Assembly (NCBI GenBank): GCA_012838385.1
Contig: DUPL01000068.1
Location: 16,135-80,134, forward strand
From: Clostridiaceae bacterium
GTDB taxonomy: Bacteria > Bacillota > Clostridia > UBA1212 > DUPL01
Reading direction: 5' to 3'
DNA length: 64,000 nucleotides
Positions 8,981-18,220 of this stretch are shown here, piece after piece. Under the pieces are notes generated by a model. The model searched no databases. It saw nothing but the letters and a program-made list of their open reading frames with translations, and was not told the DNA's origin. Position 1 is the stretch's first letter; each line of letters begins with the position of its first letter. The position numbers and the translations under genes were made by a program.

Positions 8981-10204
8981 ATGTACGATTGTATAATAAT
9001 TGGGGCCGGTGCGGCTGGTCTATTTTCAGCTCTGTCCGCATCGGAAACAGGAAAAAGAGTTCTGATACTTGAAAAAAACAACATACCAGGTAAAAAGATA
9101 AGGATAACAGGAAAGGGTAGATGCAACATTACCAATTCCTGTTCTTTTGATGAATTGATTGAGAATATTCCCGGAAATGGTAAGTTTCTTTACTCAAGTT
9201 TATCAAGGTTCTCAAACTACGACATAATTGATACCTTTAATAGGCTGGGACTAGAGACAGTGGTCGAAAGGGGAAACAGGGTGTTTCCTGCATCCAATAA
9301 ATCCATTGACGTTGTTAATGTACTTGTAAAAGAACTTGAAAGACGAAACGTTGAAATAAGATATAACTCCTGCGTTTGCAAAATTGTTTATGAAAATGAA
9401 TATGTTAAGAGCGTATATGTAAATGACCAATTCATTGAGACCAAGAATTTAATAATAGCTACGGGAGGCTTATCTTATCCCGGAACAGGATCCACAGGAG
9501 ATGGATACAGATTTGCAATAGAAGCAGGACATACGATAGTTCCTACAAAACCTTCTCTTGTCCCACTTGTCTCATCAGACCAATGGATTAAGGAGCTGCA
9601 AGGGTTGTCATTAAAGAATATAAGATTGTCGTTGATAAATAAGGATGGATGTTTTTACAGCGATTTTGGTGAAATGCTGTTTACTCATAACGGTATATCA
9701 GGACCTTTGGTTCTTACAGGCAGCCGACATTATATCTCACAACAATACAAAGAAATTATAGCCAGCATAGACTTGAAACCAGCTCTTGATGAAGAAAAAC
9801 TAGACACTAGACTATTAAGAGACTTTGAAAAATATTCGAGGAAACAGCTAAAAAATGCTTTCAATGATCTTTTGCCTGCAAAAATGATTCCAGTTTTCGT
9901 AAACAGGCTTGATATTGATGATAATAAGACTGTAAACCAGATAACCAGTTATGAAAGAAAGCAAATACTAACACTACTAAAAGACTTCAGGATAAATATC
10001 ATTAGTCATGGTAAAATGGCTGAAGCTGTGGTAACATCAGGTGGTGTATGCACGAAAGAAATTAATCCTAAAACAATGGAATCAAAGATAAAGAAAGGAT
10101 TATTCTTTGCAGGTGAAGTAATTGATGTTGACGGATATACCGGTGGATTTAATTTGACAGTTGCTTTTTCCACTGGATATCTGGCAGGCAAATCTTTAAA
10201 CTAG
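8981..10204 (+). CDS. NAD(P)/FAD-dependent oxidoreductase, HI0933/YhiN (BaiN-like) family
   Basis: A 407-residue flavoprotein with an N-terminal FAD-binding Rossmann motif 'IIGAGAAGLF', the family signature 'GKGRCNITNSC' near residue 45, and C-terminal 'VTSGGVCTKEINPKTMES' and 'DVDGYTGGFNLTVAFSTG'. Homologues are cytoplasmic flavoproteins of mostly unknown substrate; some act on bile-acid intermediates. Start ATG 8981 follows AGGGAG. The terminator just upstream separates it from the preceding operon, although I see no clear promoter between them. Confidence 0.9.
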   Translation: MYDCIIIGAGAAGLFSALSASETGKRVLILEKNNIPGKKIRITGKGRCNITNSCSFDELIENIPGNGKFLYSSLSRFSNYDIIDTFNRLGLETVVERGNRVFPASNKSIDVVNVLVKELERRNVEIRYNSCVCKIVYENEYVKSVYVNDQFIETKNLIIATGGLSYPGTGSTGDGYRFAIEAGHTIVPTKPSLVPLVSSDQWIKELQGLSLKNIRLSLINKDGCFYSDFGEMLFTHNGISGPLVLTGSRHYISQQYKEIIASIDLKPALDEEKLDTRLLRDFEKYSRKQLKNAFNDLLPAKMIPVFVNRLDIDDNKTVNQITSYERKQILTLLKDFRINIISHGKMAEAVVTSGGVCTKEINPKTMESKIKKGLFFAGEVIDVDGYTGGFNLTVAFSTGYLAGKSLN

Positions 10205-10260
10205 TGAATATATTTTTTATTTGCTCATAAAATTTATAAAGCATGATTTTTGGTGATATT

Positions 10261-10722
10261 ATGAGCAAATTCAAAGTATTTATTATATCTTTATGGATAC
10301 TAACATTGATATTTGTTTTCAATGGCTTTGGTTATAAAGGCATTGAGTTTGATGACATTGTACAGAATTATCCAGAAACAGAGCTGGCAAGCCTAAATGA
10401 TGCGAGAATGAATTTTAAGGAAGGTCACGGTATCATACAGATTAAGGTAACCAACCTCAGCAGCAGTGGAAAGAAAAGAGGGGGAGTATACGTATCTGTA
10501 AACGGTACGATAAAGCTTAACATTACAACTCAGGATCCTAGAAACTTAAGAGTCAAGGCAAACGATATAATTATTGTAAAAGGCCATGATCTGGCTGGAA
10601 ACGCAACAGTGACAATATCAGATGTTGCAGGATTCATTGAGCATGATGTAAAAGGTCAGACAATAGAGGTTGGAAATCTGGCAAAATATTTTGTTACAAT
10701 CAAGCCTCAGCCAATGGATTGA
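10261..10722 (+). CDS. Small exported protein of unknown function
   Basis: The start is placed at ATG 10261, preceded by GGTGAT; an upstream in-frame ATG at 10243 has no ribosome binding site. The 153-residue product has one hydrophobic N-terminal segment (about residues 5-22) without a lipobox or clear cleavage site. A soluble beta-rich part follows, with several short Ile/Val strands ('KANDIIIVKG', 'NATVTISDVAG'). I do not recognise the family. It is predicted to be membrane-tethered and outside the cell. Confidence 0.6.
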   Translation: MSKFKVFIISLWILTLIFVFNGFGYKGIEFDDIVQNYPETELASLNDARMNFKEGHGIIQIKVTNLSSSGKKRGGVYVSVNGTIKLNITTQDPRNLRVKANDIIIVKGHDLAGNATVTISDVAGFIEHDVKGQTIEVGNLAKYFVTIKPQPMD

Positions 10723-10747
10723 CAATAATTTGGCGGGGATATATACT
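10719..10747 (+). promoter_or_regulatory. Sigma-A promoter for ppi-galE
   Basis: TTGACA (10719-10724) and TATACT (10742-10747) are 17 bp apart. The -35 box overlaps the stop codon of the preceding gene. Confidence 0.75.
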
Positions 10748-10774
10748 AATAAAGTTAATATGTGGAGGTAATTT

Positions 10775-11263
10775 ATGAAAGCAATAATTGAGATGGAAAA
10801 CAAGGATAGAATCGAAATTGAACTATATGAAGATATTGCTCCAGTTACTGTTGCAAATTTTGTGAAACTGGCTGAAGAAGGTTTCTACAATGGACTAATA
10901 TTCCATAGAGTTATTAAAGACTTCATGATACAGGGTGGATGCCCTTATGGTACAGGAACAGGAGGTCCCGGATATACTATCAAAGGAGAGTTCAATGCGA
11001 ATGGATTCCTGAACCCTTTGAAACATACACGCGGTGTTATCTCAATGGCAAGAGCCTTTGATCCTAATTCAGCAGGCTCACAATTCTTCATCATGCACAA
11101 AGATGCACCTCACCTTGATGGAAGCTATGCCGCTTTCGGCAAAGTAGTGAAAGGCATTGAGGTTGTAGACAAAATTGCTGAAACTGAAACTGACATGAGG
11201 GACAAGCCTTTTGCAGATCAGAAGATAAATAAAATAATAATTGAGAGAGGCGATGTAAATTGA
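10775..11263 (+). CDS. Peptidyl-prolyl cis-trans isomerase, cyclophilin type
   Basis: A 162-residue cytoplasmic cyclophilin with no signal peptide. It has '[13 protein letters not shown]' containing the catalytic Arg, '[15 protein letters not shown]', '[17 protein letters not shown]' and '[15 protein letters not shown]', all family landmarks. It catalyses proline isomerisation during protein folding. Start ATG 10775 follows GGAGG. It overlaps galE by a 4-nt TTGA junction. Confidence 0.96.
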   Translation: MKAIIEMENKDRIEIELYEDIAPVTVANFVKLAEEGFYNGLIFHRVIKDFMIQGGCPYGTGTGGPGYTIKGEFNANGFLNPLKHTRGVISMARAFDPNSAGSQFFIMHKDAPHLDGSYAAFGKVVKGIEVVDKIAETETDMRDKPFADQKINKIIIERGDVN

Positions 11264-12264
11264 CTATTCTTGTAACTGGTGGTGCCGGATATATCGGAAG
11301 CCACGCCTGCGTTGAGTTATTAAATAGTGGTCATGACATTGTTGTTTTTGACAATTTTTACAACAGTTCTCCAGAAGTTTTGGACAGAATCAAGGAAATA
11401 ACCGGAAGATCATTTTTGGCATATGAATGCGACATGCTTGATGAAGAAGCCATGGAGAGAATTTTTTCCGAGAACAAGATTGATGCTGTTATGCATTTTG
11501 CAGGATACAAGGCAGTAGGGGAGTCCTGTGAAAAACCTCTCATGTATTATCACAATAATATCCAAGGAACCCTTACCATATTGAATGCAATGGCAAGACA
11601 CAATGTAAAGAAATTTGTCTTCAGCTCCTCTGCAACAGTTTACGGTGATCCTCAAAGCGTTCCCATAGATGAAACATTCCCTTTATCAGCTACAAATCCA
11701 TACGGAAGAACTAAATTAATGATTGAGGAGATGTTAAGAGATCTCTATGCTGCAGACAATTCATGGTCTATTATTCTGCTTAGATATTTTAATCCTGTAG
11801 GCGCTCATGAGAGTTATATGATAGGAGAGAATCCGAAAGGAATACCCAATAACCTTATGCCAATGATAAATAAAGTAGCGCAGCAAGAACTCCCTGTATT
11901 AAAGATTTTTGGTAATGATTACAATACAAAAGACGGAACAGGTGTAAGAGACTATATTCATGTTGTTGATTTGGCCAAGGGACATGTCAAAGCAATTGAA
12001 TATATAGAAAACTACAATACAATTGAAAGCATTAATTTAGGGACAGGAAAAGGTTATTCCGTTCTTGAAATGGTACATACCTATATGAGGGTAAACAATG
12101 TTGCTGTAAATTATATATTTACAGATAGAAGACCTGGGGATATTGCGGAGTGTTATGCAAATCCTGAAAAAGCATTAAGATTGCTCAACTGGAAGGCTGA
12201 GTATGATTTGGAAAAAATGTGCCGAGACAGTTATCTTTGGAGTGTAAGCGCAACCAAGAGGTGA
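11260..12264 (+). CDS. galE: UDP-glucose 4-epimerase
   Basis: A 334-residue extended SDR enzyme interconverting UDP-glucose and UDP-galactose. The NAD-binding motif is '[11 protein letters not shown]'; the catalytic triad is visible as Ser in 'FSSSATVYG' and 'YGRTK' (Tyr-xxx-Lys). 'RYFNPVGAH', '[15 protein letters not shown]' and '[11 protein letters not shown]' are GalE-specific. The start is a TTG overlapping the preceding stop, with GAGAGAGG upstream. It probably supplies UDP-sugars for surface polysaccharide. Confidence 0.95.
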   Translation: MTILVTGGAGYIGSHACVELLNSGHDIVVFDNFYNSSPEVLDRIKEITGRSFLAYECDMLDEEAMERIFSENKIDAVMHFAGYKAVGESCEKPLMYYHNNIQGTLTILNAMARHNVKKFVFSSSATVYGDPQSVPIDETFPLSATNPYGRTKLMIEEMLRDLYAADNSWSIILLRYFNPVGAHESYMIGENPKGIPNNLMPMINKVAQQELPVLKIFGNDYNTKDGTGVRDYIHVVDLAKGHVKAIEYIENYNTIESINLGTGKGYSVLEMVHTYMRVNNVAVNYIFTDRRPGDIAECYANPEKALRLLNWKAEYDLEKMCRDSYLWSVSATKR

Positions 12265-12265
12265 T

Positions 12266-12811
12266 ATGATGTTGAACAAAAAAAATACAGGAGGAATCTT
12301 TCTTTTCATAAACAGCATATTGTACCTGCTTCTTTCTGTGTTTTATATAGTAACACCGTTACACGACTTTTTGTCACATATAATTGTAACCGGTACTGTG
12401 CTCATGGTCTGCGGTCTTGTATGTATTACCGCATTTATAAGTAATCCAAGAGCATATTTCAGACCTGGATGGATACTGTCTCAGGGATTTTTGCAAATCC
12501 TACTAGGATTTTATATCCTCTACAACAGACTTGTAACAAACTACGATTCGTATTTCATCATTTTTGGTCTTTGGGCATTGTTTACAGGAATTGCCCAAAT
12601 ATCGGTTTCAATTCAAATACGGGCTCTTGATATTAGCAGATGGCATTTTGTATTCTCAATAGGTCTATTCAATCTGATAATAGGTATGCTTATGATGCTC
12701 AACTTGTTCAAATTTATTGATCTTTTGTTTGTTTACACCGCTATTTACTTGATGTCACTTAGTATAAGCTATGTATTGGAGTTCTTTGTATATAGAAAGG
12801 GTAGTGCATAA
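12266..12811 (+). CDS. HdeD/DUF308-like membrane protein
   Basis: A 181-residue integral membrane protein with about six hydrophobic helices and short polar loops; the last residues are 'FVYRKGSA'. The pattern of paired helices with small residues (e.g. 'ILLGFYILYNR', 'LFNLIIGMLMML') resembles the HdeD (DUF308) family of acid-stress-linked membrane proteins. The family assignment is moderate. It starts one base after galE ends and is likely co-transcribed. Confidence 0.6.
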   Translation: MMLNKKNTGGIFLFINSILYLLLSVFYIVTPLHDFLSHIIVTGTVLMVCGLVCITAFISNPRAYFRPGWILSQGFLQILLGFYILYNRLVTNYDSYFIIFGLWALFTGIAQISVSIQIRALDISRWHFVFSIGLFNLIIGMLMMLNLFKFIDLLFVYTAIYLMSLSISYVLEFFVYRKGSA

Positions 12812-12814
12812 ACA

Positions 12815-13543
12815 TTGAATGAAAAGAATATTGATATCTTCAAATTAAAGATAATTGGAATGATTACAATGACAATACTTAATCTGGCATTGTCAGGCAT
12901 AATCAAGAATTATTATATTACAATACCAATGGGCATTATCGGTTGTATGTCCATTACCATTTTTGCTTTCTTAATCACCGAAGGATACAGGCATACATCT
13001 AGTTTGAACAAATACATGTTAAGAGTGCTGTTTGTGGCCGTAATATCCGCATATCCTTATCAATGGGTATTCGGCACAGCAAAATTCGATCCCAGGAACT
13101 TTTTCAACTCCGCTCTTACGGCATTCATTTGTCTTGGTTCTTTATACATGTACGACAGAATGAAAAGCAAAGAAACAAAGATATTTTTTCTCGTGTTCAT
13201 TACCAGTATATCAATAATTCTCAGTTTTGAGTGGGCACCCTTTGCGATCCTGCTTACATTGATATTGCATATATACAAAGAAAAGGAAAAAATAATGTAT
13301 TTCTACATCATCACAGGATACACGGTGCTTTTTATGGTTTCTCTTGTTACACTATTAATGAATCCCGAGTATTCCAATGAAGCCGAACTTGTTAATGGTA
13401 TTCGCCAAATAGGTTGCATTTTTGCATTGCCTTTAATAAAAAAATATAACGGCAACCTTGGCAGATGCTTCAAGTGGCCGTTATACTTCTATTATCCAAT
13501 ACTTTTGTTAACTCTATTCTTTATCAAAAATCTTCTTGTGTAA
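12815..13543 (+). CDS. TraX-like membrane protein
   Basis: A 242-residue membrane protein with about seven hydrophobic segments. 'MSITIFAFLITEGYRHTSSLNKYMLR' (described here by its start 'ITIFAFLITEGYRHT') and 'AVISAYPYQWVF' match the TraX family, named for an F-pilin acetylase but widespread in Firmicutes with unknown targets. The usual Asp-His pair after the first helix is replaced by Leu-Asn. Start TTG 12815 is uncertain; ATG 12860 is an alternative. The 3' end overlaps the convergent CNNM gene by 20 nt. Confidence 0.65.
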   Translation: MNEKNIDIFKLKIIGMITMTILNLALSGIIKNYYITIPMGIIGCMSITIFAFLITEGYRHTSSLNKYMLRVLFVAVISAYPYQWVFGTAKFDPRNFFNSALTAFICLGSLYMYDRMKSKETKIFFLVFITSISIILSFEWAPFAILLTLILHIYKEKEKIMYFYIITGYTVLFMVSLVTLLMNPEYSNEAELVNGIRQIGCIFALPLIKKYNGNLGRCFKWPLYFYYPILLLTLFFIKNLLV

Positions 13544-14900
13544 CATCATCATAGATGGTTGTATCTTCAATTAATTCCATTTTAACGAGCGTAATTCTCT
13601 TTTCGTTATTACCTTCCACTGTAAACCTCATGCCTTCATATTCGAATGAAGGGTGAGTGTTTTCATCGGGAATTGAACCGAGATTACCAATGACAAAGCC
13701 ACTGATTGTGTCGTATTCCTCAACAGGGAGATTGATATTGAACTCCTCGTTTACGACATCAAGTTCAGTGAGTCCTTCGATTATGTACGAATTATCACCA
13801 ATTGCAACTATTTGCCTGTCATATTCGGCTTCTTCCTCTTCATCATACTCATCCATAATATTTCCAACCAGTTCTTCCAAAATATCTTCCATAGTCGCAA
13901 TGCCAGCAGTTCCGCCGTATTCATCAACAACAATTGCCATATGGTTCTTGGTATTCTTCAAGGTCTTGAACACTTCGTCAATCCTTTGAGTTTCAGGCAC
14001 AAAGCAGGGCGCTCTCATGAGTTTCACAAGATCAAACTCACTCTCATTCTTTATATTTAGCAAATCCTTGATATGGATAACCCCTACTATATTATCTATC
14101 CTGTCCTCATAAACAGGGAAGCGTGAATACCTTGCGTTAGTTACAGTTTGCATGACAGTTTCATAGCCGCTATCGGCCCTGATACCAACAACTTCAGTTC
14201 TATGGGTCATGATGTCAGAAGCCGTCTTGTCATTCAACAGAAGCACATTGCTAATCATTGTGCTTTCTTCATTTCCAATAACACCTTTCTCCTGACCCTC
14301 ATTTACCATGAGCAGTATCTCTTCCTCGGTCACTTCCTCATCGTCATCATTAGGATTAATGCCGACTAATCTTAATACGCCATTAACTGACAATGTAAGA
14401 ATTTTAATAAAAGGGGAGAAGACAGATGCAGTTACCCTGAGCGGTCCAATAACAAACAGGGCTAGTTTCTCACTCTTGTTCATGGCAATTCTCTTTGGTA
14501 CAAGTTCGCCAAAGACAAGTGTGAAATATGATAGAATAAATGTGATAATAATTACAGATGCTGTTCTAGATACATTTACTATGGCCGGGGAAGCATTCTG
14601 AGCTTTTACAAACTCTACAATTCTTGTTGCAAAAGAGTCTGCTGCTACAGCACTTGATAAAAAGCCAGAAAAAGTCACACCAACTTGTATTGTAGATAAT
14701 AATTTACTAGAATTCTCTAGAAACTTTACTACATGGCGTGCTTTCTTGTTCCCTTTTTCAGCCATTTTTTTCATTTTTGTCTCGTTTACGGAAAGTAAAG
14801 CAATTTCAGATGCTGCAAAAAATGCATTCAATAAAATTAAAATAAAAATTACTAGCAACTGCAAAGGAATACTTCCATCATCACTCATTCGGTTAATCAT
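13524..14900 (-). CDS. CNNM/CorC (HlyC) family membrane protein with CBS domains
   Basis: A 458-residue protein. The N-terminal CNNM (DUF21) membrane domain covers about residues 10-195 with four hydrophobic segments and 'NAFFAASEIALLSVN'. A CBS pair (about 215-330) includes 'MTHRTEVVGI' and 'SRFPVYEDRIDNIVG'. The C-terminal CorC/HlyC domain includes 'GGTAGIATMEDILEELVG' and 'TISGFVIGNLGSIP'. The family exports or regulates Mg2+/Co2+; transport direction is family knowledge. It has its own promoter at 14928-14956. The first ATG has an AAAGGA unusually close; ATG 14888 is an alternative. Confidence 0.9.
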   Translation of the reverse strand: MINRMSDDGSIPLQLLVIFILILLNAFFAASEIALLSVNETKMKKMAEKGNKKARHVVKFLENSSKLLSTIQVGVTFSGFLSSAVAADSFATRIVEFVKAQNASPAIVNVSRTASVIIITFILSYFTLVFGELVPKRIAMNKSEKLALFVIGPLRVTASVFSPFIKILTLSVNGVLRLVGINPNDDDEEVTEEEILLMVNEGQEKGVIGNEESTMISNVLLLNDKTASDIMTHRTEVVGIRADSGYETVMQTVTNARYSRFPVYEDRIDNIVGVIHIKDLLNIKNESEFDLVKLMRAPCFVPETQRIDEVFKTLKNTKNHMAIVVDEYGGTAGIATMEDILEELVGNIMDEYDEEEEAEYDRQIVAIGDNSYIIEGLTELDVVNEEFNINLPVEEYDTISGFVIGNLGSIPDENTHPSFEYEGMRFTVEGNNEKRITLVKMELIEDTTIYDDVTQEDF

Positions 14901-14927
14901 TTCCTTTCAATAATAAAATACAAATAA

Positions 14928-14956
14928 ATTATAATTAAATAAAATTAAATTGTCAA
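14928..14956 (-). promoter_or_regulatory. Sigma-A promoter for the CNNM gene
   Basis: On the minus strand TTGACA (14956-14951) and TATAAT (14933-14928) are 17 bp apart. Confidence 0.8.
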
Positions 14957-14960
14957 CTTA

Positions 14961-14995
14961 ATAAAAAGAGAATGCGCTATGAAATGCGCACTCTC
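14961..14995 (-). terminator. Terminator of the secreted-protein gene at 15041
   Basis: Read on the minus strand, a 10-bp stem with one mismatch (GAGAGTGCGC / GCGCATTCTC) is followed by TTTTTATT. It sits just upstream of the CNNM promoter and insulates the two genes. Confidence 0.8.
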
Positions 14996-15040
14996 AAGGT
15001 ATGGTTGTTATTATAATATTATTCTTTCAATTGTCTTGCC

Positions 15041-16534
15041 TTACTCATTATCAGGTTGTTCTGTAGTTGCCTCAGCTGGTGCGTCAACTGTAGCCGTGGT
15101 CTTCTTTTTCTTTGAAGCTACTACAACAATTATAATCACTACTGCGACTACTACAATTAATGCTCCGCCGCCTATTGCTCCAATTAATAACCAATTGGTT
15201 TCTTTCACTGGATCTTCATAAACTGGAGCAGTTACCTGTATACATACCAACTTCTCTGTCTGACTCTCGTTGAAAGCTTCCTCCGGTTGATGCTGATTAA
15301 TCTTGAAGGTCAAGTAGATATATGCTTGAGGCGGTAACGAGTTAAGTTCCTCTTCCGTTAAATCCAGTTCAATACTCTTGTAGGTTGTAAGATCCTTATC
15401 TGTAAAGTTAGCGGAAGTCTTTGTAGTAATGGACTTTACAGAAGTCAAGATCTGACCTTTAATCTTTTCTGGTTCAAGGATGTTGCCCTTCTTATCCTTC
15501 TCGGCATTGTGTTGATCAGCCAAAATCTGCTCATACCAGCCGTCAAGAGTTAGAATGATTTCATTCTGCTGTTGTGGATCCTCTTCGATATTTCCTTCAT
15601 AAAGCTTAGTTCCAAGAGCGTCAATTTCTATTGTAATCTTGGTAATTTTATTCTTTCTTGCAGGAATACCGTTTACAGGTTCACCCTGAATCTTACGATC
15701 AAGTTCGTCAGTAAGGATTTCAGACTCGTCATAAGTACCGTCGCCGTTAAGGTCCTTAACTCTGTATAGGAATAATTGGTCACCTGGTCTCAGGAACCTA
15801 ATCCTGCCATTTTCATCAAATCTGTCCGCAAGAACCAGATTGAAGTCATCATCATATTCAAACAGCTCAATAATGTTGCCGTCAATATCTTTCCAAACAT
15901 CGCCTTCATAGAGAAGATATCCGTTGATATCGATCTTGTATTCGCCGTCTGCAGTAGCAATATATCCATCATCTCTAACTATGTAGTTGGGATTGATTTG
16001 GCCTGCATCGTCGCTAACCCTTGTAATACCATAGAAGAATATTGACCTCTTGGTCAAAACAGTCGTATCATTCTGAATATGGGTTAAGTAAGCGTATTTA
16101 TGAGGGAACTTGGAATATAACGCCTTATTTTCGTAGCCGGGTGCTTCAAGTCCGACAAAGTTACTAACTGTAGTAGTAACTCTCTCTTTGTACATGGTGT
16201 AACCTGTATCCCTTGTATCACCAGCGCGAAGAACAAATTTGTCTTGTGGTTCACCGAATACAAAGCCATCCTTGTATACCTTTTTACCCTTGTTGAAGTA
16301 ATATACCAAATCTTGCTTCTGGGATTCACTTCTTGATACATAAGTGTAATCTACAACCGTGGGAATGTCATAGTAGATGGTAATAGAGTAGAAATCCAAG
16401 CCACCAGGACCAACTTCCACTTCCTCACCATTACCCTCTGTATTTTCCTCATCTTCAGTAGCAATAACAGGATAGAAAAAGGCGGATAAAATTACGACAA
16501 GTGTAAGAAATAATATAAAAAGCTTTTTACCCAT
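15041..16534 (-). CDS. Secreted protein with C-terminal membrane anchor, unknown function
   Basis: A 497-residue protein. The signal peptide occupies residues 1-25 ('ILSAFFYPVIA'). A long extracellular part is rich in Asp, Glu and Tyr. A C-terminal helix (about 455-475, mostly Val/Ile/Ala/Gly) is followed by Lys-Lys-Lys-Lys and a short Thr/Ala/Glu tail, a type I membrane topology. There is no LPXTG signal. Internal text such as 'VKDLNGDGTYDESEILTD' is dockerin- or EF-hand-like (Asp-x-Asn-x-Asp) and could bind Ca2+. I do not recognise the family. It has a strong AAGGAGG site, its own promoter and its own terminator. Confidence 0.7.
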   Translation of the reverse strand: MGKKLFILFLTLVVILSAFFYPVIATEDEENTEGNGEEVEVGPGGLDFYSITIYYDIPTVVDYTYVSRSESQKQDLVYYFNKGKKVYKDGFVFGEPQDKFVLRAGDTRDTGYTMYKERVTTTVSNFVGLEAPGYENKALYSKFPHKYAYLTHIQNDTTVLTKRSIFFYGITRVSDDAGQINPNYIVRDDGYIATADGEYKIDINGYLLYEGDVWKDIDGNIIELFEYDDDFNLVLADRFDENGRIRFLRPGDQLFLYRVKDLNGDGTYDESEILTDELDRKIQGEPVNGIPARKNKITKITIEIDALGTKLYEGNIEEDPQQQNEIILTLDGWYEQILADQHNAEKDKKGNILEPEKIKGQILTSVKSITTKTSANFTDKDLTTYKSIELDLTEEELNSLPPQAYIYLTFKINQHQPEEAFNESQTEKLVCIQVTAPVYEDPVKETNWLLIGAIGGGALIVVVAVVIIIVVVASKKKKTTATVDAPAEATTEQPDNE

Positions 16535-16826
16535 AATGTAGCCTCCTTAATAATATTTGAACCGGAGAAAACCGGTTAATACCTGAGTATTAAGATTTTA
16601 TTCACTATTTTACTTTATTATTGTAATATGATATTAACACTTTGTCAATATGACAATATATTTTTATTAGCATCACCTATAATTTATCATAAATAAATCT
16701 GTTTGTCACTAGCAAAAATAAAATTTCATTGATATTTTTTGATCCATGCTTTACGAATATGAATCATATGCATTAATTTTAACTTAAATGTGAATATATG
16801 CAAAATAATTATCAAGAAATCTAATA
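16535..16826. other. Long divergent intergenic region
   Basis: About 350 bp separate two divergent genes. It holds a minus promoter, a plus promoter and, in the leader of the minus gene, a small perfect inverted repeat (AACCGG at 16560-16565, CCGGTT at 16572-16577). The centre (16650-16826) is very AT-rich. I see no open reading frame or RNA gene in it. Confidence 0.6.
16620..16648 (-). promoter_or_regulatory. Sigma-A promoter for the secreted-protein gene
   Basis: Minus-strand TTGACA (16648-16643) and TACAAT (16625-16620), 17 bp apart. Confidence 0.7.
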
Positions 16827-16855
16827 TTGATACTCATTAAAAATTTTGGTAATAT
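16827..16855 (+). promoter_or_regulatory. Sigma-A promoter for the class II aldolase gene
   Basis: TTGATA (16827-16832) and TAATAT (16850-16855), 17 bp apart. Its position rules out an upstream in-frame TTG at 16846 as the start of translation. Confidence 0.65.
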
Positions 16856-16887
16856 TAGAGAAAGATATAAAAAAGGAGCATGATTGT

Positions 16888-18174
16888 ATGAACTTTGACT
16901 TGCAACATCCTGCAGACCAATTGGTAATGATAATGGAAAGAATTTATGCCTATGGTATGACAACAACATCAGGAGGCAATCTGTCAATCCTGGATGACAA
17001 TGGAGATGTATGGATTACACCCGGTGGAATAGACAAAGGCTCACTGACAAGGAACGACATAGTTAGAATAAAAGCAGATGGTACAATTGAAGGAATTCAC
17101 AAACCTTCAAGCGAACTTCCTGTTCATTTGGGAATATACAATACAAGAGGGGATATAAGGGCTGTCCTGCATGCTCATCCGCCATCACTTGTGGCATTCA
17201 GCATAGCCAGGAAGATACCAGAAACAAAACTGATACCTAATGTTGCACAAATCTGTGGGACGGTTTCAATGGCTCCTTACGATGTACCTGGTAGTACTGG
17301 ATTAAGCAAGAAAATAGCTGCTGAATTTGAAAAGGGACATAATGTTGTAATGCTTGAAAACCATGGCGTTTTTGTTGGAGCTACAGATCTGTTTAAAGCA
17401 TTCATGGCCTTTGAAACTTACGATTTTTGCGCAAGGCTTGAAATAGAGGGCAGATGCATAGGAAACATACGTGCCCTTTCGGACAAGCATATACAAATGT
17501 CGAAAGAAAAGCAGCATGTTAAAATGGACGAATTTGTAAACAAGAATGTAACCAGCGAAGAACGTGCTGTTAGAAGAGACATGTGCAAATTCATAAGAAG
17601 GGCGTACGACCAACAGCTGTTTACCAGTACCCAGGGAACTTTCTCTCAAAGATTAAACGATGACAGCTTCATAATCACGCCTTTTGCAAAAGACCGCAAG
17701 TATCTTGAAGAGGGTGATCTGGTTAAAATTGTAGGGAACTGGTGCGAATCAGGAAAGCTTCCATCAAGATCGGCACCTCTCCATCAAAAGATATACAAGA
17801 AACATCCATGGATTAACTCAATAATTATAGCACATCCGCCTAGCTGCATGGCATTTGCTGTTACTGATACGGAGTTTGATTCCAGAATAATTCCCGAAGC
17901 ATACATTATGCTGAGAGATGTCAAGAAGGTTCCCTTTGGAGCAAGCTTCATGCAGCAGGATATGGTAGCGGACATGTTTAATGACATGAACCAGATATTA
18001 ATCATGGAAAACGACTGTGTTATTGTTACCGGTTCAAGTCTGCTGAATGCGTTTGACAAACTTGAAGTTATGGAATACAGTGCAAAAGCCATCGTAAGAA
18101 CATCCCAGATAGGCAGAGTCGTTTCTATTAATGATGATGAAGTTGTGGATCTTAGAAAAGCTTTTAATTTTTAA
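16888..18174 (+). CDS. Two-domain class II aldolase/adducin family protein
   Basis: A 428-residue protein made of two tandem class II aldolase domains (about residues 5-195 and 225-420). ATG 16888 is preceded by AAAGGAG. Domain 1 has 'TTSGGNLSI', 'VLHAHPPS' and 'ENHGVFVGA', the Zn-binding His set of fuculose-1-phosphate aldolase and ribulose-5-phosphate epimerase relatives. Domain 2 keeps a shortened 'IIAHPPS', but the third histidine position reads 'ENDCVIVTG', so metal binding there may be lost. Likely cytoplasmic sugar-phosphate chemistry; the substrate is unknown. Confidence 0.85.
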   Translation: MNFDLQHPADQLVMIMERIYAYGMTTTSGGNLSILDDNGDVWITPGGIDKGSLTRNDIVRIKADGTIEGIHKPSSELPVHLGIYNTRGDIRAVLHAHPPSLVAFSIARKIPETKLIPNVAQICGTVSMAPYDVPGSTGLSKKIAAEFEKGHNVVMLENHGVFVGATDLFKAFMAFETYDFCARLEIEGRCIGNIRALSDKHIQMSKEKQHVKMDEFVNKNVTSEERAVRRDMCKFIRRAYDQQLFTSTQGTFSQRLNDDSFIITPFAKDRKYLEEGDLVKIVGNWCESGKLPSRSAPLHQKIYKKHPWINSIIIAHPPSCMAFAVTDTEFDSRIIPEAYIMLRDVKKVPFGASFMQQDMVADMFNDMNQILIMENDCVIVTGSSLLNAFDKLEVMEYSAKAIVRTSQIGRVVSINDDEVVDLRKAFNF

Positions 18175-18185
18175 CACAAAGAACA

Positions 18186-18218
18186 AACTCCAACTTGTCA
18201 GTAAGACAAGATGGAGTT
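18186..18218. terminator. Inverted repeat between convergent genes, probable bidirectional terminator
   Basis: A 14-bp stem with one mismatch (18186-18199 / 18205-18218) lies between two convergent stop codons. The T-runs on either side are weak. Confidence 0.5.
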
Positions 18219-18220
18219 TA

